From Calditrichia bacterium (GTDB lineage Bacteria; Calditrichota; Calditrichia; RBG-13-44-9; J075): DNA of 64,000 bases. Made by a program: the position numbers and the translations under genes. The stretch covers positions 62,001 through 126,000 of the forward strand of contig JACKAP010000004.1 in NCBI GenBank assembly GCA_020635015.1, read 5' to 3'. Every line of letters begins with the position of its first letter. The stretch's first letter is position 1. This document shows, in pieces, positions 9,318 to 18,111 of the stretch. Under the pieces are notes generated by a model. The model was given only the letters and a program-made list of their open reading frames with translations. It was not told the DNA's origin and made no database searches.

Positions 9318-10532
9318 ATGATGTTAGATCGGTTGAAAAGCCTGGATTTGATACTGCTGGCAAGCGTGCTGGGCTTGCTGTCCATCGGGCTGCTGGCCAT
9401 TTATTCCACCTCGCAGTCGGGGGGAGACACCAACTATTTTGCTTCGCAACTCAAATGGATTTTCCTGGGAGTGGGGATCATGGTGGTGGCCGCCTTTCTT
9501 CCCAACCGCCTGTATTACGAAATATCTTACCCGCTTTACGGTCTTTCCCTCATTTTGCTGGTAGTGGTATTGTTCTGGGGCACCGCCGGCTATGGTGCCA
9601 CCCGCTGGATCCGCCTGGGCGGCTTCGGCTTTCAGCCGTCGGAATTTGCCAAAATCACTACCGTTCTCGCCCTGGCGCGCTTCCTCTCCGATGAACGCTG
9701 GGAGATCAACCGGCCGAAAAATTTTGCAGTTGCTTCCCTGATCATTGCCCTGCCGTTTCTGCTGATCGCCAAACAGCCGGATTTGGGAACCGGGCTGGTC
9801 TTTATCGTGCTGGCCCTGCCGATTTTTTACTGGGTTGGATTGAATACCGTGAGCCTGGTGCTGATCGTTGCACCGGCAGTTGTTTTTATCGCTGCTTTCA
9901 ACCTTTATGCCTTTGCTGTGGTGATCGTGTTGATATTGGCATTTTTGTATTACACCCGAATGCCGCTGCTGCGCAGCGCCGGTTACATGGTATTTACCGT
10001 CTCTTTATGGTTTATCCGCTCTTTCTTCTGGAATCAGTTGAAGGACTATCAAAAACAGCGCATCACCACTTTCTGGAATCCGGAAGCAGATCCCCTGGGG
10101 TCCGGTTACCAGATTATCCAGTCGAAGGTGGCAATCGGCTCCGGCGGCCTGCTGGGTAAGGGGTTCCTGCAGGGATCGCAAACCCAACTGCGCTTTCTAC
10201 CGGAGCAGCATACCGATTTTATCTTTGCGGTCATCGGGGAAGAGTTCGGGTTCCTGGGAGTGCTGTTGACCCTGGCGATATTTACGGTGCTGCTGGTGCG
10301 GATTGTGCATGCAAGCAATATGTATCGCAGCGAATTCAGTAGCGTTATCGGCATTGGTATCGCGACTATTATCGGGTTTCATATGTTTGTAAATGTGGGC
10401 ATGACTATCGGCCTGGCGCCGGTGACCGGCCTGCCGCTGCCCTTTATCAGCTACGGGGGCAGTGCGCTGTTGAGCAACCTGTTGATGATCGGTTTTTTGC
10501 TCAATTTTTATCGCCACCGCTACGAATATTAG
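9318..10532 (+). CDS. rodA: Peptidoglycan glycosyltransferase RodA (SEDS family)
   Basis: Polymerises lipid II for side-wall growth. The 404-residue protein has roughly ten membrane spans. Typical SEDS stretches are visible: WIRLGGFGFQPSEFAKI near the middle, KQPDLGTGLVF, and the C-terminal PVTGLPLPFISYGGSALLSN. The gap after mrdA is only 3 bp. ATG 9318 was kept; a second ATG follows at 9321. Confidence 0.96.
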   Translation: MMLDRLKSLDLILLASVLGLLSIGLLAIYSTSQSGGDTNYFASQLKWIFLGVGIMVVAAFLPNRLYYEISYPLYGLSLILLVVVLFWGTAGYGATRWIRLGGFGFQPSEFAKITTVLALARFLSDERWEINRPKNFAVASLIIALPFLLIAKQPDLGTGLVFIVLALPIFYWVGLNTVSLVLIVAPAVVFIAAFNLYAFAVVIVLILAFLYYTRMPLLRSAGYMVFTVSLWFIRSFFWNQLKDYQKQRITTFWNPEADPLGSGYQIIQSKVAIGSGGLLGKGFLQGSQTQLRFLPEQHTDFIFAVIGEEFGFLGVLLTLAIFTVLLVRIVHASNMYRSEFSSVIGIGIATIIGFHMFVNVGMTIGLAPVTGLPLPFISYGGSALLSNLLMIGFLLNFYRHRYEY

Positions 10533-10542
10533 CAGGGAAATC

Positions 10543-11331
10543 ATGTATCCGGAATTGTTGCGAATCGGTCCTATTGTCGTCAGCAGCTACGGGCTGTTCC
10601 TGGCGTTGGCATTTTTGGCCGGTATCTATATCGCCGTCCGCCTGGCCGGCCGGCGTGGGATCGATTCTGATGCCGTGATCAATATTTCGCTGGTGATCAT
10701 GGTCAGTGCGATTGTCGGTTCCCGTTTGCTCTATGTATTGACCCACCTGGATGAGTTCCGCGGCCGTTGGCTATATACCTTTTTGCCGCTGCGTCCCGAC
10801 GGGTCGATTGGCCTGGGAGGCTTGATTTTGCTGGGCGGGGTGTTGGGAGCGGTTCTGGTCGGCTCGCTCTACGCCTGGCGCAAACGCCTGCCCTACTGGC
10901 CGCTGGCCGACAGCATCGCGCCGGCTCTGGCTTTCGGGCTCTTTCTGGGACGGATCGGCTGTTTTCTGAACGGATGCTGTTATGGAAAAACATGTAATTT
11001 ACCTTGGGGGGTAAAGTTTCCCCCGGAAAGTGCCGCTACTTATATTATGGGGCATCAGGCGCTGCATCCGACCCAACTGTATTCGTCTGGTTATGCCCTG
11101 TTGATTTTTGCGCTGTTGATTTGGCTGGAGCAAAGCAAACCGCATGACGGATTGCTCTCCGGGGTTTTCCTGATGCTATACGGGGTTGCCCGGTTCAGCG
11201 TGGATTTTTTTCGCTATTATGAAAGCCAGATGTTCCTTTTCGGCCGATTAGATTTGAATCAATTGATCAGCATCATGCTTTTCTGTGCCGGAGGGCTTAT
11301 CTTATATGTCAGGAACCGAGCGCAACAATGA
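10543..11331 (+). CDS. lgt: Prolipoprotein diacylglyceryl transferase
   Basis: Transfers diacylglyceryl from phosphatidylglycerol to the lipobox cysteine of prolipoproteins, in the inner membrane. The 262-residue protein has seven-ish membrane segments and the Lgt signature GRIGCFLNGCCYGKTC. It also has GLGGLILLGGVLGAVL and HPTQLYSSGYAL. It lies 10 bp after rodA and completes the shape-gene run. The next gene encodes a lipoprotein, a likely substrate. Confidence 0.95.
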   Translation: MYPELLRIGPIVVSSYGLFLALAFLAGIYIAVRLAGRRGIDSDAVINISLVIMVSAIVGSRLLYVLTHLDEFRGRWLYTFLPLRPDGSIGLGGLILLGGVLGAVLVGSLYAWRKRLPYWPLADSIAPALAFGLFLGRIGCFLNGCCYGKTCNLPWGVKFPPESAATYIMGHQALHPTQLYSSGYALLIFALLIWLEQSKPHDGLLSGVFLMLYGVARFSVDFFRYYESQMFLFGRLDLNQLISIMLFCAGGLILYVRNRAQQ

Positions 11332-11351
11332 ACTGCGCCGGGAATAATTAC

Positions 11352-11380
11352 TTGACTGTATTGAATTTAATTCCTAAATT
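11352..11380 (+). promoter_or_regulatory. Putative sigma-70-type promoter for the TPR lipoprotein gene
   Basis: TTGACT (11352-11357) and TAAATT (11375-11380) are separated by 17 bp, in the 86-bp gap between lgt and the lipoprotein ATG. Confidence 0.5.
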
Positions 11381-11417
11381 TTACAAACTATGTTGGTACT
11401 CTTTTTGTGAGGGAAAC

Positions 11418-12230
11418 ATGAACATCATTAAAATTTTCCTGGTTGTGTTTTTTCTATGGGCAGTTGTATCAGGGTGTGCGGGATCCAAGCCGGAAACCGA
11501 TGCCTCTGGTTATGATAATGCCGATGGGCAGTATGACGAGATCGAACAGTTGCTGGGCATTACCCCTGAAGATAAAACCACTGCTCAACCGGCGCAAGCC
11601 GAGGATGATGATCTGCTGACATTGCTCCAGCAGTCGGAGAATTCCGCAGCAACGGAAACCACGATGCCTCCTGTGCCTCAAGAAAAGCAAAAAACGGCCC
11701 AGCTCGAAGATGAACTTAACGACCTGCAAAAGCAGCTGCGGGATAAGAACAAGACGATCAACAATCTGAAAGAACAAGTGAAGGTGCTGGAGGATGGTCA
11801 GTCGCAGGCACCCGGTAGCGGTTTCAGCGCTGTGGCTGCTCAGCCGGGCATTAGTGATGCCGAGTATGAGCGCACCTACAATGATGCCTACCAACTGGCG
11901 CACCAACGCAAGTTTCGTGACGCGATCCGGGTCTTCGAGTCACTGATCGCCGCCAATCCCCACCACAGCCTGGCAGACAATGCCCAATACTGGATCGGGG
12001 AGAGTTATTATGGCCTGGGCGATTATCGAGCTGCTATCGTCGCTTTCGAGAAGGTGTTCACCTTCAAGAAATCCAACAAAAACGACTACGCTCAGTACAA
12101 GCTCGGACTTTGCTATTTTCAGTTGAAGGAACTGGCAGATGCTCGCCGGGAATTTCAAAAATTGATTGACAATCATCCAAATAGTGCTAACTTGATCAGC
12201 AAAGCGGAGCAGTATATCGCTCGCATGTAG
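11418..12230 (+). CDS. TPR-repeat lipoprotein, CpoB/YbgF-like
   Basis: Begins with a lipoprotein signal: charged MNIIK, a hydrophobic core, then a VVSGC lipobox. Acidic and Gln-rich sequence follows, then a coiled coil (about residues 95-140, QLEDELNDLQKQLRDKN). The C-terminal half holds three TPR-like repeats (for example YNDAYQLAHQRKFRDAIRVF). This arrangement matches CpoB/YbgF-type proteins that coordinate envelope constriction with peptidoglycan synthesis. No tolB or pal is visible, so the role is inferred only. ATG 11418 follows GAGGGA. A longer frame from 11328 would place the signal peptide internally and was rejected. Confidence 0.8.
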   Translation: MNIIKIFLVVFFLWAVVSGCAGSKPETDASGYDNADGQYDEIEQLLGITPEDKTTAQPAQAEDDDLLTLLQQSENSAATETTMPPVPQEKQKTAQLEDELNDLQKQLRDKNKTINNLKEQVKVLEDGQSQAPGSGFSAVAAQPGISDAEYERTYNDAYQLAHQRKFRDAIRVFESLIAANPHHSLADNAQYWIGESYYGLGDYRAAIVAFEKVFTFKKSNKNDYAQYKLGLCYFQLKELADARREFQKLIDNHPNSANLISKAEQYIARM

Positions 12231-12299
12231 CGGTGGTTTGTTTCAGGGCCCATGATGGTGGCAGGTGAGGTGGCTCGATTGTTAAGATTTTTTGATATC

Positions 12300-12331
12300 A
12301 CCTTTAAAACTATCCGTGAGATAGTTAAGGT
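12300..12331 (+). promoter_or_regulatory. Candidate PyrR-binding stem-loop in the pyr leader
   Basis: Lower stem ACCTT/AAGGT, a 5'-side bulge TAA, an upper stem AACTATC/GATAGTT (12308-12314 with 12320-12326), and an apex containing CCGTGA (12314-12319). A purine-containing 5' bulge and a CNGNGA apex are the recognised features of PyrR-binding loops in Bacillus pyr mRNA. Here C12314 could pair with G12320, shrinking the loop to five bases. A perfect TATAAT at 12349-12354 might be a promoter downstream of the loop, which would argue against the model. Confidence 0.45.
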
Positions 12332-12380
12332 ATGGGATCTATGATTTTTATAATCCGGATAATGATATTGACCTGTTTGA

Positions 12381-12416
12381 ATAGCCTTTGGCGTTACGCC
12401 GAAGGCTATTTTTTTT
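12381..12416 (+). terminator. Intrinsic terminator in the pyrR leader (attenuator candidate)
   Basis: A 13-bp stem with one T-G wobble (ATAGCCTT at the base, GGCG/CGCC at the top), loop TTA, then eight Ts. It ends 22 bp before the pyrR ATG. It may simply end the upstream transcript, but the position directly in front of pyrR is the classical attenuator location. Confidence 0.8.
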
Positions 12417-12438
12417 GCCTAAACTGGAAGGAGCGGCA

Positions 12439-12987
12439 ATGACGGAGAATTTCAAAGCACAGATTTTGAACAAGAGTGACATGGGCCGAATTATCACCCG
12501 GCTGGCCCACGAAATACTGGAGAAAAACCGCGGTCTGGAAAAGCTGGTGCTGATCGGCCTGCGCACTCGCGGCGCTTATCTGGCGGAGCGGATCTCCCAT
12601 AAAATTCAGGAGATCGAAGGGCGGGAAGTGCCCACCGGTTTCCTGGATGTGACCCTCTACCGCGATGATTTTCGTACCCGCCTTAAGCAGCCTTCGGTGG
12701 AAGTCACCAACATTCCCTTTGCGATCGATGAAGAGAACATTGTGCTGATCGACGATGTGCTTTATACCGGGCGCACCATCCGCGCCGCGCTGGATGCGCT
12801 GATGGATTTCGGCCGCCCTGCCCGGATTTACCTGGCGATTCTGGTCGATCGCGGACACCGGGAACTGCCGATCAAGGCTGATTTTGTGGGTAAAAATATT
12901 CCCACCTCGTTTGGCGAGGAAATCAAGGTGAAACTCCAGGAGATTGATGGCGAAGACAGCGTCAATCTGATCGATATTTCCAATTAA
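12439..12987 (+). CDS. pyrR: Bifunctional pyr operon RNA-binding attenuator / uracil phosphoribosyltransferase PyrR
   Basis: In Gram-positive and some other bacteria PyrR senses UMP/UTP and binds pyr mRNA to favour termination; many also have UPRTase activity. The 182-residue protein has the PRPP-binding loop VLIDDVLYTGRTIRAA and the N-terminal KAQILNKSDMGRIITRLAHE helix typical of PyrR. ATG 12439 follows AAGGAG. A longer frame from 12388 would be translated from within the terminator hairpin and was rejected. It leads a pyrR-pyrB-pyrC operon behind the terminator at 12381-12416. Confidence 0.94.
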   Translation: MTENFKAQILNKSDMGRIITRLAHEILEKNRGLEKLVLIGLRTRGAYLAERISHKIQEIEGREVPTGFLDVTLYRDDFRTRLKQPSVEVTNIPFAIDEENIVLIDDVLYTGRTIRAALDALMDFGRPARIYLAILVDRGHRELPIKADFVGKNIPTSFGEEIKVKLQEIDGEDSVNLIDISN

Positions 12988-13059
12988 ATGAATCGGCGGA
13001 TCTCCTGCCGGCAGAGCTCATAATTACGTGAAGTATTCACCTAAACCCAAAGGGTAGAC

Positions 13060-13989
13060 ATGCTAAAATCTCGACATTTGTTAGGTCTGGACGGGATGGA
13101 AAAGCCGGAGATTGAATTGCTCCTCAACACGGCCCGCTCCTTCCGGGAAATATTAGACCGCCCGATCAAACGGGTGCCGACGCTCCAGGGAAAGACGGTG
13201 GTGAATCTCTTTTACGAACCGTCCACCAGGACCCGCATCTCGTTCGAACTGGCGGAGAAACGGATGTCGGCGGATATCGTTAATTTCTCTGCCGGCACCA
13301 GTTCGGTCAAGAAGGGGGAATCCTTGATCGATACGGTGAAAAATATCGAAGCGATGAAGATCGATATGGTGGTGGTGCGCCACTCTTCACCCGGTGCAGC
13401 GCACCTGCTTTCCCAGGTGCTCGATGCCAATATCATTAATGCCGGCGACGGGGGGCATGAGCATCCGACCCAGGCGCTGCTGGATATGATGACCATCCGG
13501 GAGCGGTTCGGCAACTTAGCTAAGCTTACCATCGGGTTAATCGGCGATATCTCCCATTCCCGGGTAGCGCTGTCGAATATTTTTGGATTGAAAGCCATGG
13601 GCGCACGGGTTCTGGTTTGCGGCCCATCCACCCTGATCCCGCGGGGGATTGAGCGTCTGGGTGTGGAAGTGTTTCACAATATTGACGAGGTGATTCCCCA
13701 GGTGGATGTGTTGAATATTCTCCGCCTGCAGTTGGAGCGCCAGAAAAGCGGACTATTCCCCTCGCTGCGCGAATATCATAATTTTTTCGGGATCACCCGG
13801 GAGCGGTTGGAGAGAGCCGAGAAACCGATTTTAATCATGCACCCCGGCCCGATGAACCGCGGCCTGGAGATCTCCAGCCATGTGGCCGACAGTGAACATT
13901 CAGTGATCCTGGAGCAGGTCACCAACGGGATCGCACTGCGGATGGCCGTCTTATATCTATTAGCAGGAGGTAAAAGTGAAATTCACTAA
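13060..13989 (+). CDS. pyrB: Aspartate carbamoyltransferase catalytic subunit
   Basis: Condenses carbamoyl phosphate with aspartate, the committed step of pyrimidine synthesis. The 309 residues show the carbamoyl-phosphate motif FYEPSTRTRISFE, the neighbouring SSVKKGES loop, the HPTQALLDM motif, and the C-terminal MHPGPMNRG signature. No pyrI regulatory subunit is seen nearby, which fits control by PyrR and assembly of a catalytic-only or DHOase-associated enzyme. It overlaps pyrC by 14 bp. Confidence 0.96.
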   Translation: MLKSRHLLGLDGMEKPEIELLLNTARSFREILDRPIKRVPTLQGKTVVNLFYEPSTRTRISFELAEKRMSADIVNFSAGTSSVKKGESLIDTVKNIEAMKIDMVVVRHSSPGAAHLLSQVLDANIINAGDGGHEHPTQALLDMMTIRERFGNLAKLTIGLIGDISHSRVALSNIFGLKAMGARVLVCGPSTLIPRGIERLGVEVFHNIDEVIPQVDVLNILRLQLERQKSGLFPSLREYHNFFGITRERLERAEKPILIMHPGPMNRGLEISSHVADSEHSVILEQVTNGIALRMAVLYLLAGGKSEIH

Positions 13990-15307
13990 AGATGTCAGCA
14001 AAGGACAGGAAGGATTTCAAAAACTTCCGGAAAAATTGATCCTGAAGCATGCCCGGGTGATTGACCCGGGGCAAAATCTGGATGATGTCCTGGATATATA
14101 TCTGGTCAATGGGGTTATCGAGCGGGTTGAGAAAATCGATCCGCTGAATTTTGATGGAGAAGTTTTGGATCTTGACGGGAAATTGGTCAGTCCCGGCTGG
14201 ATGGACATGCATGTGCACCTGCGCGAGCCGGGACGCGAGGATGAAGAGACGATCAAAAGCGGCTCGCTGACAGCTGCCAATGGGGGATTTACCGCGCTAT
14301 GCTGCATGCCCGATACCATGCCGGCCATCGATACTCAGGAGATCATTCTGTACATCAAAGATCGGGCCCGCGGTTCGCTGGTTGAGGTACACCCTATCGG
14401 TGCCATCACCAAAAAACGTGAGGGGCTGGAATTGGCGGAAATTCTGGATCTGGTGGAGCAGGGCGCAGTGGCAATTTCCGACGATACAGTACCGGTGATG
14501 AGTGCGGAAATTATGCGCCGGGCGCTGGAATACAGCCGGATGGCCGGCATACCGGTCGTCGCATTTGAAGAAGATACGACCATGACCAGCAGCAGTTACA
14601 TGAATGAAGGCTACACCTCCACTTGTCTAGGGCTGGAAGGGATCCCCTCGGTTGCCGAAGAGATCATGATCGCGCGTGATATCATGCTCACCGAATATAG
14701 CGGCAGCCGCTTGCATATTGCCCATATTTCTACCCGCAAAGGGGTAGAATTGGTTCGGCAAGCCAAAGCCCAAGGGATTGCCGTCACTGCAGAAGTAACG
14801 CCGCATCATATTGCCCTGACTGAGGAAAGCGTGCGCAGCTTTGATACCAATACCAAAGTCCGACCGCCACTGCGAACCGGTGAAGATGTGGAGGCGCTTC
14901 TGGAGGGGCTCCGTGACGGTACCATCGATGCGATCGCCTCCGACCATTCCCCCCACGCCTGGGAAGAAAAAGCCTCGGAATATATCTATGCCCCATTTGG
15001 GGTGATTGGATTAGAAACCGCACTGGGGATCAGCGTCGGCGAACTCGTTCATAAAAAAGTGCTGGATATCGCCGGACTTATTACCAAATACGCGATAAAT
15101 CCCTACCGGATATTGGGATTACCCTACCCGGCTATCATGAAAGGTCATCTGGCCAATCTGTCGATCTTTGATTTAGATGCGGAATGGAAATTCGATCCGG
15201 CCAGAAGCCTCTCAAAAAGCAGTAATTCTCCTTTTGTGGGACGTAGATTAAAGGGGAAGCCCTTTGCCGTAATCAACAACCGGCAGTACTTTCGGTCTAT
15301 TCTGTAA
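13976..15307 (+). CDS. pyrC: Dihydroorotase
   Basis: Cyclises carbamoyl aspartate to dihydroorotate. The 443-residue class I DHOase has the metal-binding MDMHVHLREPG motif. Further markers are HIAHISTRKGVEL, a TPHHIALTEE metal histidine, and the catalytic-Asp segment AIASDHSPH. The start is GTG 13976 with a strong AGGAGG five bases upstream, inside the end of pyrB. The pyrB-pyrC overlap suggests coupled synthesis; class I DHOases are known to associate with ATCase in some bacteria, but whether that applies here is inference. Confidence 0.96.
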   Translation: MKFTKDVSKGQEGFQKLPEKLILKHARVIDPGQNLDDVLDIYLVNGVIERVEKIDPLNFDGEVLDLDGKLVSPGWMDMHVHLREPGREDEETIKSGSLTAANGGFTALCCMPDTMPAIDTQEIILYIKDRARGSLVEVHPIGAITKKREGLELAEILDLVEQGAVAISDDTVPVMSAEIMRRALEYSRMAGIPVVAFEEDTTMTSSSYMNEGYTSTCLGLEGIPSVAEEIMIARDIMLTEYSGSRLHIAHISTRKGVELVRQAKAQGIAVTAEVTPHHIALTEESVRSFDTNTKVRPPLRTGEDVEALLEGLRDGTIDAIASDHSPHAWEEKASEYIYAPFGVIGLETALGISVGELVHKKVLDIAGLITKYAINPYRILGLPYPAIMKGHLANLSIFDLDAEWKFDPARSLSKSSNSPFVGRRLKGKPFAVINNRQYFRSIL

Positions 15308-15349
15308 TTGTGCCATATTGCCAGTAGTGCTGAATAAAAAAAAGCCTGC

Positions 15350-15379
15350 TTGACAGAGTGACATATTATTAGGCATACT
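15350..15379 (+). promoter_or_regulatory. Putative sigma-70-type promoter upstream of the orf-dnaK-grpE group
   Basis: TTGACA (15350-15355) and CATACT (15374-15379) are 18 bp apart. I see no CIRCE operator (TTAGCACTC-N9-GAGTGCTAA) here. Confidence 0.5.
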
Positions 15380-15417
15380 GACATAAAGCGGGAATGCCCG
15401 TTTCTTGGGAAAAATAA

Positions 15418-16056
15418 ATGGACAAATCTCGTAAGGCTATTCGAAACAATGGCTTGCGGGATTTGCTTTTTTTTGGCACTATTCTTGTCTTAGTTTATAT
15501 CGCCAAACTGATTTATGGCCGGGAAAAACTGACGAGGGATTGTGCCGGGTTGACAAAACTAACTGAAGGGGTAAACATGTCTAGTCTGATCGATCGTTGG
15601 ATGGAAAAATTAGGTACCGACTCAAAATCCCGGGCGGAAGGTGAAAAGTTATTGTTGGAAAAACTCCGGGAAAATTACCGCGATGAGTTAATTCTGGCCA
15701 AAAAACTGGCAATGGAAGCTGAACGGCTTCCCTATGCGCATTTAACTGATGATGCGATGGTCTTAGTTAAAGAGAAACATGAATTTGCCGATTTTATCGC
15801 TAAGCTGGTATCCGAAATCGGCGGAACCGTGGATCAAAGCGAAGCGGACGGCTATACAGCGGTTTCTAGCGGCCAGTTCACGCAAATACTGAAAATCGAA
15901 ACGGATTTAGGCGAGCGTTTAATAGAGCAATTGAACATCGCAGAGGATTGCGGTGCGACTGAGGTTGCGAAAAAACTGATCTGGTTGAAGGAAAATCATG
16001 ACCGGCATCAGGAAGCGATAGAACGCCTGATCATGAAAATCAATGCTGCACTGTAA
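15418..16056 (+). CDS. Helical hypothetical protein (ferritin-like bundle?) upstream of dnaK
   Basis: I do not recognise the family. The predicted 212 residues contain a possible N-terminal membrane segment (about residues 15-33, LLFFGTILVLVYIAKLIYG). An almost all-helical domain follows. An internal ATG at 15577 behind GAAGGGG would give a soluble 159-residue protein starting MSSLIDRW; this shorter start is equally plausible. Helices carry E-K-H and E-N-H clusters (VKEKHEFADF, LKENHDRHQEA), reminiscent of ferritin-like or rubrerythrin-like four-helix bundles, but no clear di-metal pattern is certain. It ends 26 bp before dnaK, so a stress-related role is guilt by association only. Confidence 0.6.
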   Translation: MDKSRKAIRNNGLRDLLFFGTILVLVYIAKLIYGREKLTRDCAGLTKLTEGVNMSSLIDRWMEKLGTDSKSRAEGEKLLLEKLRENYRDELILAKKLAMEAERLPYAHLTDDAMVLVKEKHEFADFIAKLVSEIGGTVDQSEADGYTAVSSGQFTQILKIETDLGERLIEQLNIAEDCGATEVAKKLIWLKENHDRHQEAIERLIMKINAAL

Positions 16057-16082
16057 TTTTATATCAAAGGAGGGTATTCCTA

Positions 16083-17996
16083 ATGGCAAAAAAAGTAATC
16101 GGGATTGATTTAGGGACAACAAACTCAGTGGTCGCTGTTATGGAAGGCGGCGAACCGGTAGTGATTCCCAATTCTGAAGGCGGCCGCACCACGCCTTCGA
16201 TTGTGGGTTTCACTAAGTCCGGGGAAATTCTGGTCGGGGCAACCGCCAAACGCCAGATGATCACCAATCCCCATAATACGGTCTATTCGATCAAGCGATT
16301 CATTGGCCGCCTTAAGAACGAAGTCCCCGAAGAATCCCAGCAAGTTCCTTATAAAGTAAAAGATGGAATGAACGACCTGGCAGTTGTGGAAGCGGGTGAA
16401 AAAGACTATACCCCGCAGGAAATTTCCGCGATGATTCTGCAAAAAATGAAACAAACGGCGGAAGATTATCTCGGTGACAAAGTGACCGATGCGGTGATCA
16501 CGGTACCGGCCTATTTTAATGATAGCCAGCGAAAGGCGACCAAAGAAGCCGGCGAAATTGCCGGTCTCAATGTGCTGCGGATTATCAATGAGCCGACGGC
16601 TGCTTCATTGGCTTACGGGCTGGATAAAAAAGCCAATGAGAAGATCGCCGTATATGATCTCGGCGGCGGTACTTTTGACATTTCGATTCTGGAGATCGGT
16701 GACGGGGTGTTCGAAGTTAAGTCGACCAATGGCGATACCCATCTGGGAGGCGACAATTTCGATCAGCGTATTGTCGATTATATCGCCCAGGAATTCCAGA
16801 AAGAGAATGGAATCGATTTAAGAAAAGATCCGATGGCCCTGCAGCGCCTTCGCGAAGCGGCGGAAAAAGCCAAAGTAGAGCTGAGCAGCACCCTGCAGAC
16901 CGATATCAACCTTCCCTTCATCACTGCGGATGCCAATGGCCCCAAACACCTGCAAATGACCCTCACCCGTTCGAAATTCGAGCAACTGGTTGAGGATCTG
17001 GTGCAGCGCACCATGGGCCCCTGTGAAATGGCCATGAAGGATGCCGGTCTGCAAACCTCGGATATTGACGAGGTAATTCTGGTTGGGGGCTCCACCCGGA
17101 TTCCCCGCATACAGCAACTGGTAAAAGAGGCCTTCGGCAAAGATCCGCACAAAGGTATCAACCCGGATGAAGTGGTGGCGATTGGCGCTGCGATCCAGGG
17201 TGGGGTGCTGGCCGGAGAGGTCAAAGATGTGCTCCTGCTGGATGTGACCCCGTTGTCCCTGGGTATCGAAACCCTGGGCGGTGTTTTTACCCGGTTGATC
17301 GAGCGCAACACCACGATTCCGACCCGCAAGAGCGAAGTATTTACGACTGCAGCTGATAACCAGCCTTCGGTAGAAGTGCATGTGCTGCAAGGAGAGCGGG
17401 ACTTTGCCAAAGATAACCGCACCCTGGGGCGTTTTATTCTCGATGGCATTCCTCCGGCGATGCGGGGTATTCCCAAAATCGAAGTGACCTTTGATATCGA
17501 TGCCAATGGTATTCTGAATGTATCGGCGAAAGATCTCGCCAGCGGCAAGGAACAAAGAATCCGTATCGAGGCGAGCAGCGGTCTGGGCCAGGAAGAAATC
17601 GACAAGATGGTCAAGGAAGCCAAGGACAACGCGGCCGACGATCGTAAGCGCCGGGAAATCATCGATGCCAAGAATGCCGCAGATGGTTTGATTTATCAAA
17701 CCGATAAGAATCTTGTCGAATATGGCGATAAGTTAGGGGCGGAAGCGAAAAATAAAATTGAAGCTGCGCTGAACCGCTTGAAGGAAGCGGTGAAGACGGA
17801 TAACGTCAACGAAATTCGCTCTGCCAGTGATGCACTGAATCAAAACTGGAATGAAGTATCCGCCACGCTCTATCAGCAGCCGGGCGGCGATGCGGCTGGT
17901 GCAGACACCCAAAGTGGCCCGAAAACTGCTGACAATGTCGAAGAAGCTGACTTTGAAGTTGTAGACGACGACAATTCCGCCAAGGACAATAAATAG
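16083..17996 (+). CDS. dnaK: Chaperone DnaK (Hsp70)
   Basis: ATP-dependent chaperone. The 637-residue length is typical. The nucleotide-binding domain has IGIDLGTTNSVVAVMEGGEP, the AVYDLGGGTFDISILE phosphate loop and EVILVGGSTRIPRIQQ. The interdomain linker region DVLLLDVTPLSLGIETLGG leads to the substrate-binding domain. The C-terminus ends in an acidic tail with EEADFEVVDDD. A near-ideal AAAGGAGGG lies eight bases before the ATG. It is followed by an isolated hairpin and then grpE. No dnaJ or hrcA occurs in the window. Confidence 0.97.
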   Translation: MAKKVIGIDLGTTNSVVAVMEGGEPVVIPNSEGGRTTPSIVGFTKSGEILVGATAKRQMITNPHNTVYSIKRFIGRLKNEVPEESQQVPYKVKDGMNDLAVVEAGEKDYTPQEISAMILQKMKQTAEDYLGDKVTDAVITVPAYFNDSQRKATKEAGEIAGLNVLRIINEPTAASLAYGLDKKANEKIAVYDLGGGTFDISILEIGDGVFEVKSTNGDTHLGGDNFDQRIVDYIAQEFQKENGIDLRKDPMALQRLREAAEKAKVELSSTLQTDINLPFITADANGPKHLQMTLTRSKFEQLVEDLVQRTMGPCEMAMKDAGLQTSDIDEVILVGGSTRIPRIQQLVKEAFGKDPHKGINPDEVVAIGAAIQGGVLAGEVKDVLLLDVTPLSLGIETLGGVFTRLIERNTTIPTRKSEVFTTAADNQPSVEVHVLQGERDFAKDNRTLGRFILDGIPPAMRGIPKIEVTFDIDANGILNVSAKDLASGKEQRIRIEASSGLGQEEIDKMVKEAKDNAADDRKRREIIDAKNAADGLIYQTDKNLVEYGDKLGAEAKNKIEAALNRLKEAVKTDNVNEIRSASDALNQNWNEVSATLYQQPGGDAAGADTQSGPKTADNVEEADFEVVDDDNSAKDNK

Positions 17997-18002
17997 CTGA
18001 CA

Positions 18003-18030
18003 CCGGGCAGAAATTTCGGTTTCTGCCCGG
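18003..18030 (+). other. Hairpin between dnaK and grpE without T-run
   Basis: An 11-bp perfect stem (CCGGGCAGAAA and its complement) with a 6-base loop TTTCGG. No U-tract follows. It may act as an mRNA processing or stability element that separates dnaK and grpE expression rather than as a full terminator. Confidence 0.6.
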
Positions 18031-18111
18031 AACTCTGATAGGCGGTAAGGAATTGTGATAACTTTAAAGCATGGCTTTCAAGAAAGTCGATAGAAGGAGG
18101 ATCCACTCAAA

